NCBI RefSeq assembly: GCF_040273735.1
Contig: NZ_JBELZM010000007.1
Span: 105,800-169,799 of the forward strand
Direction of reading: 5' to 3'
From: Solibacillus sp040273735
Lineage (GTDB): Bacteria; Bacillota; Bacilli; Bacillales_A; Planococcaceae
Length of the DNA stretch: 64,000 nucleotides
Both the position numbers and the translations under genes were made by a program. The notes beneath the pieces were generated by a model, which made no database searches, was not told where the DNA came from, and saw only the letters and a list, made by a program, of their open reading frames with translations. Shown here piece by piece: positions 1-7,277 of this stretch; position 1 is the first letter of the stretch; each line of letters starts with the position of its first letter.

Positions 1-669
1 AAACGTCTTATTCGTCAATACTTTTCTATAACTGAAGCTATTCATTTCAATACTTTCTTCTTCATGTCCAGCCGGTTTCTTTAGAATCAAGTGTCCTACA
101 ATCATCATTACTAAATAGATCGCTGCTAAAATATAAAACATTGTATAGATATTTGTAGGGTTTACTAAAATCCCTTCACTATTTCGATTACCGAGTAACT
201 TTTCCATTAATGGACTTGCAATAACTTTTGCTAAGCCGAAGCCGGCAACAGCAAGACCCGTTGCCAATCCCTTTTGTTCTTTAAACCAAAGCATCAATGT
301 TTTTACAGGCGTTAAATAGCCGATTCCAAGGCCTATCCCCATAATAACTCCATAAGAAATATAAATACCGATCAATGATTTTTGATAAATAAAGAAACCT
401 GTTGCTGCCATCCCTACTATAAAAAATATTGCCGCAAGCAAGGATGACTTATGAATATCCTTTTCAACAAATTTCCCGCCAAAAGCCGCAGACATACCAA
501 GAACAAAAATAGCTATACTGAATGCCCATTCCACTTCACTGACAGGTTTTCCGATATAAGAGGCAATATCCCCCTTAAACAACGACCAGCAATAAACCGT
601 ACCAATACTACAGTGAATCAATAAAGCTGGAATGACCGCACGCATCCACTTGTTTTCAAACTTCCCCAC
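1..669 (-). CDS. OFA-family MFS transporter, 5' part only
   Basis: This is the first 223 codons of a multi-pass membrane transporter; the rest lies beyond the left edge of the window. It starts at a GTG (669) behind a GAGGAG ribosome site seven bases upstream. The translation holds about six hydrophobic helices, with small-residue motifs such as GIGLGIGYLTPVKT and GLATGLAVAGFG that are typical of the oxalate/formate antiporter (OFA, YhjX-like) branch of the major facilitator superfamily. These proteins exchange small carboxylates across the cytoplasmic membrane; the substrate here cannot be told. No partner gene is visible. The family call is fairly firm, the substrate open. Confidence 0.8.
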   Translation of the reverse strand, partial: MGKFENKWMRAVIPALLIHCSIGTVYCWSLFKGDIASYIGKPVSEVEWAFSIAIFVLGMSAAFGGKFVEKDIHKSSLLAAIFFIVGMAATGFFIYQKSLIGIYISYGVIMGIGLGIGYLTPVKTLMLWFKEQKGLATGLAVAGFGLAKVIASPLMEKLLGNRNSEGILVNPTNIYTMFYILAAIYLVMMIVGHLILKKPAGHEEESIEMNSFSYRKVLTNKTF

Positions 670-924
670 TTTAAAACTCCTCATTATTCATTCAACCTAA
701 AAACACGAACATTAATTAAATAAAAATAAATATAGTTCGTACATAAACCATATAATTAATAATAATAAGTATTTTATAGATTAAATATTTTATTTTTACG
801 AACATTAACAAAGTGATTATATAATAATATTCATGATAAATGAATAATAATTTCAATATAATTTTTAAATTGTTGGAAATGCTACATAAATCATTCAAAT
901 TATTCTGTAATTAAGCAAATAAAA
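670..924. other. AT-rich intergenic stretch without recognisable gene
   Basis: About 255 bases of very AT-rich DNA lie between the transporter start and the terminator of the DUF4230 gene. A 60-codon open frame on the minus strand (716-898) is low complexity, rich in I, Y and L, and has no ribosome site, so I do not call it a gene. The stretch presumably carries the transporter promoter. Confidence 0.5.
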
Positions 925-957
925 AACAGCCTAATTTAGTAATTAGACTGTTTTGAA
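925..957 (-). terminator. Rho-independent terminator of the DUF4230 gene
   Basis: A 12-bp stem with one mismatch (AACAGcCTAATT pairing with AATTAGaCTGTT, 4-nt loop) is followed on the minus strand by a run of T. It lies about 45 bases beyond the stop codon at 999. Confidence 0.75.
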
Positions 958-998
958 GCAGCAAAATATCATCTTATTTAAAAGGATATAATTAAGTT

Positions 999-1742
999 CT
1001 ATTTAAATGTTATTTTCACAGTATAGCCTAGATTTCTGAAAAATTCTGCTAGAACTTTCTCGGCACTTTTTTCTGCTGATTCCAACAAACCTATTTCAAT
1101 GGCTTCATCTTTGATTTTTTTCTGCGCTTCCGCCGCCAGGTCAAATCCTTCATCCCATTTTACTTCCCCACGAAATAGCCCTTCATCTGTGAAAGTTTTG
1201 ACGTCCTCCACCTGAATAGCAGGATCCTGTATAAGTGTTGCTCGGGGCAGAGCGATCTCTAACTTCTTGTCATCCTCATTGATTTTAATATCATTCGAAG
1301 TTACTTCTTTAAGATTAACGCCTGCAATGACTGTAGCAGGGACTATTAATAATAGCTCTCTTTTCGTACCTGGTAAATTAACCGAAATATCATTTCCAAA
1401 CAGTTTATTATCCTCTTGCTCAATGATTACTTTCATATGGGCTTCAGCCGTTGCAAGCGTTGATAATTCCTGGACCTGTTCTACAAAAACTGTACTTTCT
1501 TTTTTTAATGTATTACCGAAAAGAAACCAAGTACCCCCGAATGTGATAAGGATAAGAAGCAATGCAATTAATAAAATCTTAACTCCCCAAAATTTAAATA
1601 TAACCTTAAATATTGCTCCGGAAATATTGGCGTTTCCACTACGATGACCTATAACTGCAGTGGCCGCACTTTCTTCCTCACCCTTTTTCAATTCCTTTAA
1701 TACTTGTTCAATTTGTGTTAATGCTTCATCTTTTTTACTCAT
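999..1742 (-). CDS. DUF4230 membrane-anchored protein
   Basis: This 247-residue protein begins MSKKDEALTQ. The ATG at 1742 follows a GGGAGGGGGAG ribosome site, so a longer open frame reaching 1814 is not used. Residues 1-45 are polar and cytoplasmic. One hydrophobic helix follows (about 50-72, WGVKILLIALLLILITFGG), then an extracytoplasmic domain of about 170 residues matching the DUF4230 pattern (alternating hydrophobic strands, PGTKRELLLIVPATVIAGV). Function is unknown in the family. The gene stands alone, with its own terminator and a divergent neighbour, so context gives no clue. The C-terminal half is charged and helical. Confidence 0.7.
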   Translation of the reverse strand: MSKKDEALTQIEQVLKELKKGEEESAATAVIGHRSGNANISGAIFKVIFKFWGVKILLIALLLILITFGGTWFLFGNTLKKESTVFVEQVQELSTLATAEAHMKVIIEQEDNKLFGNDISVNLPGTKRELLLIVPATVIAGVNLKEVTSNDIKINEDDKKLEIALPRATLIQDPAIQVEDVKTFTDEGLFRGEVKWDEGFDLAAEAQKKIKDEAIEIGLLESAEKSAEKVLAEFFRNLGYTVKITFK

Positions 1743-1971
1743 AGCGTCTCCCCCTCCCTTTATATTGTTGAGGAAAATTATAATACAATTCCCATATTTA
1801 TACTTGAATATCATATCAAATTATATATCATTATTAGAATTAAAAAAGGTGACTACGAGAGATATCGGAGAAAGTATAATCCTTTTTCATATTTCTCAAA
1901 TCTTGTTAATAGCAATTTTCATTAAATACATTTAAACTATCGAATGGAATTAATTTGAAAGAGGTTTCAAA

Positions 1972-2625
1972 ATGATAAAACAATCGTTATTTATACGAGG
2001 GACTCTATTTGCAGCAATTTTAACAGGTTTATTCTTTGCACTTTACAAAAGTGGTATTTCTGTTTCCGATCTGTCACCCCAGCTTATTTTAGAGCTTGCC
2101 CATAACAATCTAACTATCGTTATTTTAATAATGATGTTATTAATGTTCCTGCAAAACTTATTTACATTTATCCCGTTAATTTTAGTCATTACGATTAATA
2201 TTGCATTGTTTGGGTTTTGGCGTGGTTATATTTTTAGTACATTCAGCAGTGTTATTGGAAGTACATCAATTTTTCTTTCCATTCGCTATTTTTTCGCAAA
2301 TTTATTTACTTCGGAAAAATTAAAAAAATATGAGCAGCAAATTAATCAAAACGGCTTTCTGTTTGTTTTGTCAGGGCGTATTTTGCCATTCCTTCCTACG
2401 AATTTAATCAACATCGTATCAGGCTTAAGCAAAATGAAAATATCGTATTTCATCTCAGCTACTACAATTGGTAATATGATTTATGGACTTGCATTAGCCT
2501 CTGTTTCTTACGGGATTTTCTCTGTCTCACAGCAATATAGACATCTTTTTTATGTAATTATTGCAATTGCCGCCATTATCGTTGTGTTCCGATTCATTAA
2601 AAAGCAGCGTACAAGCAGTATTTAA
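1972..2625 (+). CDS. TVP38/TMEM64 (DedA-superfamily) membrane protein
   Basis: This 217-residue protein has about five hydrophobic segments. The central region has the SNARE-associated/VTT-domain layout: a half-helix with GFWRGYIFS, then the FVLSGRILPFLPTNLINIVSG block (shown here in part: GRILPFLP, NIVSG), which carries the conserved G-R-x-x-P of the family. It ends with a basic tail (KKQRTSS). Bacterial members are thought to act in membrane lipid or small-solute transport; no substrate can be assigned. The ATG at 1972 has a GAAAGAGG site upstream. It is a single-gene unit closed by its own terminator. Confidence 0.8.
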   Translation: MIKQSLFIRGTLFAAILTGLFFALYKSGISVSDLSPQLILELAHNNLTIVILIMMLLMFLQNLFTFIPLILVITINIALFGFWRGYIFSTFSSVIGSTSIFLSIRYFFANLFTSEKLKKYEQQINQNGFLFVLSGRILPFLPTNLINIVSGLSKMKISYFISATTIGNMIYGLALASVSYGIFSVSQQYRHLFYVIIAIAAIIVVFRFIKKQRTSSI

Positions 2626-2627
2626 AA

Positions 2628-2653
2628 AAGAAGGTATTATACCTTCTTTTTTT
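2628..2653 (+). terminator. Terminator after the TVP38-like gene
   Basis: The stem AAGAAGG/CCTTCTT with a 7-nt loop is followed by seven T residues, directly after the stop codon. Confidence 0.85.
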
Positions 2654-2672
2654 GCGCTAATGGGGCAATAGT

Positions 2673-3263
2673 CTAATTATTTTTCCTTTGAATAAAGGAA
2701 ATAATATCAATATATAATACTGTCATCTCTTCAGAGGTCTTGTCTAAATTATTTTGAACCCATTGTTCAATTAATCCTAAAAAAGCAGATGTGATAAAAG
2801 CTAAAAAGTATTCCATCGGGACATTCAAATTTGCATTGAAGCTTTCATTCCCCTCCAGGTTTACACGTACTTTTTCTGAAAAGGCTGCTCTAAACCGAAG
2901 ATGAAAACCTGCTCTTCCATGTTCACTTAAAAAGATTTTTAAAAGTGGTGCCTGCATTTTTATTGAATTAAATAATGCGGCAGCTAATTGTTCCTGTCCT
3001 TTTTCAAACGAATGTGTAGATGAATAGTTCGATTGCAATTGATCAATATGATCCCCTAGCTCTTCAAATAGTTGTAATTCAATCTGATCCAGTAAATCAA
3101 ACTTATCGATAAAGTGTAAATAAAATGTTCCACGATTAATCTTGGCTGTTTTCGCAATATCCCCTACTGTAATTGAATCAAAAGTTTTCTTTTCCAGCAT
3201 CTCCATAAATGATTTTTGAATAAGCTCTTTTGTTCTTCGATTTTTTTCCGTATAAACGCTCAA
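2673..3263 (-). CDS. TetR/AcrR-family transcriptional regulator
   Basis: This DNA-binding repressor of about 196 residues has its N-terminal helix-turn-helix at residues 12-50 (TVGDIAKTAKINRGTFYLHF, the usual TetR recognition helix), followed by an all-helical ligand domain of the YxxF/AcrR_C type. I place the start at a TTG (3263) preceded by AGAGGG at seven bases; an upstream in-frame ATG at 3284 has no good site. The divergent neighbour, a YhgE-like membrane protein, shares a 130-bp promoter region with it, which is the standard arrangement for a TetR repressor and its target. The ligand is unknown. Confidence 0.85.
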   Translation of the reverse strand: MSVYTEKNRRTKELIQKSFMEMLEKKTFDSITVGDIAKTAKINRGTFYLHFIDKFDLLDQIELQLFEELGDHIDQLQSNYSSTHSFEKGQEQLAAALFNSIKMQAPLLKIFLSEHGRAGFHLRFRAAFSEKVRVNLEGNESFNANLNVPMEYFLAFITSAFLGLIEQWVQNNLDKTSEEMTVLYIDIISFIQRKNN

Positions 3264-3358
3264 AAATGCACCCTCTTTCATCAAAATTGAACAATCTGTT
3301 TATTTTGTTGATTGCTTTGATTTCCACTTAAATTATAAAATGAACGAGTAATAATAAA

Positions 3359-3368
3359 CAACATGTTG
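3359..3368. promoter_or_regulatory. Palindrome in the TetR/YhgE-like divergent promoter region
   Basis: CAACATGTTG is a perfect 10-bp palindrome, about ten bases ahead of the ribosome site of the plus-strand gene. A plausible promoter (TTGATT, 17 bp, AATTAT) lies upstream at about 3308-3336. An operator role for the palindrome is inference from position. Confidence 0.35.
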
Positions 3369-3393
3369 AAATTTGAGAAAGGATGAAATTCAT

Positions 3394-4542
3394 TTGAGTT
3401 TATTTAAAGAGAAATTAGCATGGGCTGCTCCTATTGCTGTTATATTAATTATCGCACTATTTTCGTTAAACTTATTCGCACAAGGAAATCCGCAGGTAAA
3501 AAATCTGCCAGTTGCTCTTATTGTTAACGATGAGGGGCAACACGTCAAAACTGTTCTCGAGGCTGTTGAACAAGTGAGTAAAGGTATAGACGGTGCAGAA
3601 CCGGTTATAGCATTTACAACTGTGAAAGAAGAAAATATCGATTCACTTTTTGCAGATAAAAAGTATTATGCAGCACTTGTCATTCCTGAAGGCTACAATG
3701 ACACACTACAAAATGCACTAACTAATAATCATGCTGCCAAACTGCAAATATATATTAACCAAGGCTTTAATATGACTGGCGCAAACTTTGCGAAAACTGC
3801 TTTAAACGGCGTTGTATCTGGAGTGAGTGACCTGTATTCTGCCAACTACCTATCACAGCTTGGTACTGAGAAAATTGATGCAACGCAAGCCTCTGTTTTA
3901 GTAAATCCAATTGTTGCTGAAGAAAAAATATATAATCCTATTACAGCTTCTACTGCAAACGGTAGTGCACCAACTTTATTGGCAGTGCCTGCATGGGTAG
4001 GTGCGTTAATCGGCGGGTTCATTGTATTTTTAGCAACGTCAGGCATTTTTAAGAAAGAGTTGTTAACACGTAAACAAACATTAGGCCTCATCGGCGGACA
4101 AGTTTTATTCGGAATTATTATCGCCCTGTTCTCAGGCTTCACTGTTGCAACACTTGCACTGATTGCAGGTATTAATATGCCAAGCTACTTCCTAGTTGCT
4201 TTCTTTGTATCATTTGCAGCATTCTGTTTCTATTTATTAGTATCAGCAATTACCGCATGGATTGGCAAACCGGCTATCACATTATTCATGATTGTCATGC
4301 TTTTAGGTATGGGTGTTCTAATGACGCCACAGGAAATGCTTCCAAGTTTCTTCGTAAACTTCATTCGTCCTTGGGTACCGATTCGTTTTGCTTCTGAAGG
4401 TTTACGAGAAATTTTCTACTTCGGTAGCGGATTCTACACAGGTGCTTCCTTCAATACAATTTTAGGAATTGGTATTGCAGGCTTAGTTATTTTCTTACTG
4501 TCAATTTTCAAACCTGTAAAAATTAAAGTACAACAGAACTGA
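3394..4542 (+). CDS. YhgE/Pip-like ABC-2-type membrane protein
   Basis: This protein has about 382 residues. One N-terminal helix (LAWAAPIAVILIIALFSLNLF) is followed by an extracytoplasmic domain of about 170 residues, then five to six C-terminal helices from about residue 205. This layout matches YhgE/Pip and ABC-2 permease relatives, including the PWVPIRFASEGLREI segment before the last helix. Relatives include phage-infection proteins and secretion or lipid exporters that lack their own ATPase. The start is a TTG at 3394 with AAAGGA nine bases upstream; a TTG at 3373 in frame is worse placed. It is likely controlled by the divergent TetR protein. The cargo is unknown. Confidence 0.7.
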   Translation: MSLFKEKLAWAAPIAVILIIALFSLNLFAQGNPQVKNLPVALIVNDEGQHVKTVLEAVEQVSKGIDGAEPVIAFTTVKEENIDSLFADKKYYAALVIPEGYNDTLQNALTNNHAAKLQIYINQGFNMTGANFAKTALNGVVSGVSDLYSANYLSQLGTEKIDATQASVLVNPIVAEEKIYNPITASTANGSAPTLLAVPAWVGALIGGFIVFLATSGIFKKELLTRKQTLGLIGGQVLFGIIIALFSGFTVATLALIAGINMPSYFLVAFFVSFAAFCFYLLVSAITAWIGKPAITLFMIVMLLGMGVLMTPQEMLPSFFVNFIRPWVPIRFASEGLREIFYFGSGFYTGASFNTILGIGIAGLVIFLLSIFKPVKIKVQQN

Positions 4543-4548
4543 CATATT

Positions 4549-4591
4549 AAAAAACGTTATTTTGCATTTAAGGCAAAATAACGTTTTTTTA
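4549..4591. terminator. Bidirectional terminator between convergent genes
   Basis: A long perfect stem (AAAAACGTTATTTTGC with GCAAAATAACGTTTTT, 7-nt loop) has T runs on both strands. It can end both the YhgE-like gene and the symporter operon. Confidence 0.9.
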
Positions 4592-4636
4592 TTTATTATT
4601 TAATTTCTTTGTACATTGAACTGCGCTCTGGATTCT

Positions 4637-6304
4637 TTATTCTTTCGATGATCCGTCATTTAAATAAACTTCACCGTCTTTATAAACCATTTGTTCTGGA
4701 TAACGCAGGTTTAAAACTGCATCTTGAAGTTCTTGTGAAGGAGCCCGTGTTGAAAGCGAAACAATAATATTAGTAGCGAATGCAGCAATTGCCCCGAAAA
4801 TACCAGCACCAGTATCAATAATGCCTAATACCGTAAAGCCACCGTACTTTGCACTAAAGATATAAATAAGTGTAACGGCTAAACCGACAAGCATTCCAGC
4901 TATGGTTCCCTTTGCATTAGCTCGCTTCCACCAGACACCTAAAACGAGTGCAGGGAAGAAGGTACCCGTTGCAAGCGCAAATGCCCATGCAACAATTTGA
5001 GTAATGGCACCAGGCGGGTTTAATGCAATAATCCCTGCCAATAGTGTTGCAACAACAATTGAAATACGTCCTATTAACAGGCGTTTTTGTTCCGATGCTT
5101 GTGGATTGATGATGCGATAATAAATATCGTGTGCAAATGATGATGAAATAGAAATCATTAAACCACCAGCTGTAGATAAGGCAGCTGCCATTGCTCCTGC
5201 TGCCACGAGTCCAATAACAAATACACCTAGATTTGCAATTTCAGGTGTAGCCATTACGACAATATCATTGGCTATTTTCAGTTCAAGCCATTGAAGAATA
5301 CCGTCACCATTCGTATCGGCTATCCCTAATTTACCTGTATCAATCCAAGATTGAGTCCAAGCCGGTAGTTCAGCAATTTTTTTACCAGCCACTTCCGTCA
5401 TTAAAATAAAGCGAGCAAAAGCTGCATAAGCTGGTGCACTAAAATATAAAAGCCCGATAAACACTAATGCCCATGCACCTGACCAACGAGCTGCCTTCAT
5501 CGTACCGACTGTATAAAAACGTACAATTACATGCGGAAGTCCGGCTGTACCACACATCAACGTAAACATAAGAGCTAAAAACTGCCACTTAGTTCCATTT
5601 GTAAAAGGTGCAAAGTACTCCGAAATTCCGAGTTCCCGGTCGAGTTCACCCATTTTCGTTAAAATTTCACCATAGGAAATCCATGGTAAAGGATTACTAG
5701 TCAAATGGAATGACATAAAAATAACAGGTACTAAATAGGCGATTATTAAAATCACGTATTGGGCTACTTGAGTCCAAGTAATACCCTTCATACCACCAAA
5801 TGCAGCATAAAATGCAATGAGCACAACGCCGATCATTGTTCCTATTTTCGCATCAATTTCAAATAGACGTCCGATTACTACACCAGAACCCGATAGCTGC
5901 CCGATTGAATACGTGAAGCTTATAATAATTGTACATATAGCTGCTATTATTAGTGCTGCTTTACTATTAAAACGGTCTCCGATAAATTCAGGCACGGTAT
6001 AGCGACCAAATTTACGTAGCTGCGGTGCTAGTAATATCGTTAAAAACAAATATCCGCCAGTCCATCCCATAATATAAGCCAATCCATCATAGCCAAGTAA
6101 CATGATCGTACCAGCCATCCCGATAAAGGATGCTGCACTCATCCAGTCTGCCCCAATTGCCATTCCATTGAAAATTGGGGGCACTCCACGACCAGCTACA
6201 TAGAAATCAGATGTTTGTTTAGCAGTATTATAAACTGCAATCCAAATGTATAAAGCAAATGTAGCCAATATAATCAACATTGACACTATAAATTGAGTAT
6301 CCAT
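4637..6304 (-). CDS. Sodium:solute symporter, large subunit (VC_2705/ActP-like)
   Basis: This 555-residue, about 13-helix member of the sodium:solute symporter family is closest in style to acetate/carboxylate permeases. Family marks visible are TSDFYVAGRGVPPIFNGMAI near the N-terminus, DWMSAASFIG (residues 53-62) and GRYTVPEFIGDRF, which lines the substrate path. The insertion DTNGDGILQWLE near residue 320 looks like an EF-hand-type loop and is common in this subfamily. It lies 16 bases after the DUF4212 gene, and the two together are the usual two-subunit VC_2705 arrangement. The substrate is probably a short-chain organic acid; this rests on family only. Confidence 0.88.
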   Translation of the reverse strand: MDTQFIVSMLIILATFALYIWIAVYNTAKQTSDFYVAGRGVPPIFNGMAIGADWMSAASFIGMAGTIMLLGYDGLAYIMGWTGGYLFLTILLAPQLRKFGRYTVPEFIGDRFNSKAALIIAAICTIIISFTYSIGQLSGSGVVIGRLFEIDAKIGTMIGVVLIAFYAAFGGMKGITWTQVAQYVILIIAYLVPVIFMSFHLTSNPLPWISYGEILTKMGELDRELGISEYFAPFTNGTKWQFLALMFTLMCGTAGLPHVIVRFYTVGTMKAARWSGAWALVFIGLLYFSAPAYAAFARFILMTEVAGKKIAELPAWTQSWIDTGKLGIADTNGDGILQWLELKIANDIVVMATPEIANLGVFVIGLVAAGAMAAALSTAGGLMISISSSFAHDIYYRIINPQASEQKRLLIGRISIVVATLLAGIIALNPPGAITQIVAWAFALATGTFFPALVLGVWWKRANAKGTIAGMLVGLAVTLIYIFSAKYGGFTVLGIIDTGAGIFGAIAAFATNIIVSLSTRAPSQELQDAVLNLRYPEQMVYKDGEVYLNDGSSKE

Positions 6305-6320
6305 AAATAACCCCCCTCCA

Positions 6321-6623
6321 TTAGTGATTAATCATATTGTTAGCGCCAATTTCTTCATTTCGCGCTTCACTAATCCCATACTTTTTATCAATTTTGTCCC
6401 CAACAATCGCATTTACAAAAAGCAAAATAATGAAAGTAAACAAAGCTCCAATTGCCCCCATAAAGTAGTGGAACGGGAATCCCAAAAACTGAACATCGGT
6501 TAATGAGTCTGCAAGCGCTACCATAACAAAAGACACTAAAAACCAAATAACAAAATAAATAGCCATGTACGTATTTTTCTCACGGAAATAGGCATCAGCA
6601 ACTTTTTTGTCGATTTTTTTCAT
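6321..6623 (-). CDS. DUF4212 symporter small subunit
   Basis: This 100-residue protein has two hydrophobic helices (about 20-42 and 52-74). The pattern is DUF4212, the small subunit found next to VC_2705-type sodium:solute symporters: an N-terminal AYFREKNTYMAIYFVIWF and a C-terminal DKIDKKYGI. It starts with ATG behind GAAAGG. It sits between a tiny membrane ORF upstream and the large subunit downstream, all on one strand with gaps of 23 and 16 bases, so they are almost certainly co-transcribed. Confidence 0.88.
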   Translation of the reverse strand: MKKIDKKVADAYFREKNTYMAIYFVIWFLVSFVMVALADSLTDVQFLGFPFHYFMGAIGALFTFIILLFVNAIVGDKIDKKYGISEARNEEIGANNMINH

Positions 6624-6646
6624 CTAGACCTTCTTTCTTCAAATTT

Positions 6647-6823
6647 TTATCGTAAATCAAAAATAAAAAGAATTGTTTCCTTTAAAGGAAGCGGTACTAA
6701 AATCACCTTAATAACCATTAAAATAATAAGTCCTATTATAGGAAAGGTGAGAGCGATGAAACGTTTTTTGATTAGTCCATAAGCAAGACAGCAAACGGAG
6801 AAAAGAATAATGAATAGAAGCAA
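6647..6823 (-). CDS. Small membrane protein leading the symporter operon
   Basis: This 58-residue open frame starts at TTG (6823) four bases behind a near-ideal AGGGGGAA ribosome site. The product is almost entirely two hydrophobic helices (LLFIILFSVCCLAYGLIKKR and a second around FPIIGLIILMVIKVIL). It lies 23 bases ahead of the DUF4212 gene in the same direction. By position and build it may be a third symporter subunit; short accessory ORFs ahead of such transporters are known, but I do not recognise this sequence. Support comes from the ribosome site, spacing and hydrophobicity, not from homology. Confidence 0.65.
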   Translation of the reverse strand: MLLFIILFSVCCLAYGLIKKRFIALTFPIIGLIILMVIKVILVPLPLKETILFIFDLR

Positions 6824-6947
6824 CTAATTCCCCCTAAGTCTCCAAGTTTTTTTAATGTATGTTGAAAATGTCCAGGATAAAACGACTATAGAATAAAAAA
6901 ATCAGTTAAGTAGTGATTACTAAAACAGACAAGCATCTAAAATTAAA

Positions 6948-6985
6948 ACCACCTAGTACATTGATAAATCAACGTTCTAGGTGGT
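6948..6985 (-). terminator. Hairpin beside the distal att-like repeat, copy of the rlmH hairpin
   Basis: The stem ACCACCTAG/CTAGGTGGT is extended by an inner stem (TTGAT/ATCAA) and followed by TTTTAATTTT on the minus strand. The same CACCTAG hairpin recurs next to the 3' end of rlmH at 15810-15848, and in both places a TATCATAAG repeat lies 20 bases upstream. Confidence 0.6.
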
Positions 6986-7004
6986 ATTTATTAAAACTGC
7001 CCAA

Positions 7005-7013
7005 CTTATGATA
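7005..7013 (-). repeat. att-like direct repeat 4 (distal end)
   Basis: On the minus strand this reads TATCATAAG, identical to the core at the 3' end of rlmH. The flanking AAACCa on one side and GTTTTAATAAATACCACCTAG on the other (given in part) resemble the rlmH flanks. By its neighbours it would be the far junction between inserted DNA and old chromosome. Confidence 0.6.
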
Positions 7014-7099
7014 TGGTTTATTTACTCTTTTATCGAATATGGTTTCTCTTATAAACCTAAACACAGAATACATAATTATTAAAGATTCGAAGGTTTACT

Positions 7100-7243
7100 A
7101 TGTTATATTGGAATAGTAGTAAGCGACCATATATTTTTGACATCGAAAATGTTAATTTAAGATTGTTAAATCAGCATTATTGGGTGCCAAACCCATTAGA
7201 GTTCTTCAGGAACAAAGAATTCTACCGCAGCATCTCCAAGTGA
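7100..7243 (+). CDS. Small ORF of unknown function
   Basis: This 47-codon open frame starts with ATG behind GAAGG. Its stop codon lies inside the loop of a strong plus-strand terminator, which suggests a transcription unit reads this way. The peptide (starting MLYWNSSKRPYIFD) is soluble and aromatic-rich. I do not recognise it; it could be a C-terminal remnant of a larger gene. It converges on the histidine kinase gene. Confidence 0.3.
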   Translation: MLYWNSSKRPYIFDIENVNLRLLNQHYWVPNPLEFFRNKEFYRSISK

Positions 7244-7258
7244 GATGCTGCCTTTTTT
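7227..7258 (+). terminator. Plus-strand terminator
   Basis: The perfect stem GCAGCATCTC/GAGATGCTGC with a 5-nt loop is followed by CCTTTTTT. The T run is only on the plus strand, so it serves a plus-strand transcript and not the kinase gene that ends at 7278. Confidence 0.85.
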
Positions 7259-7277
7259 ATTGCGGAACCGCATCTAT

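Noticed and set aside
716..898. 60-codon minus-strand open frame
   Set aside because: AT-driven composition of Ile, Tyr and Leu without ribosome site; chance frame in AT-rich DNA.
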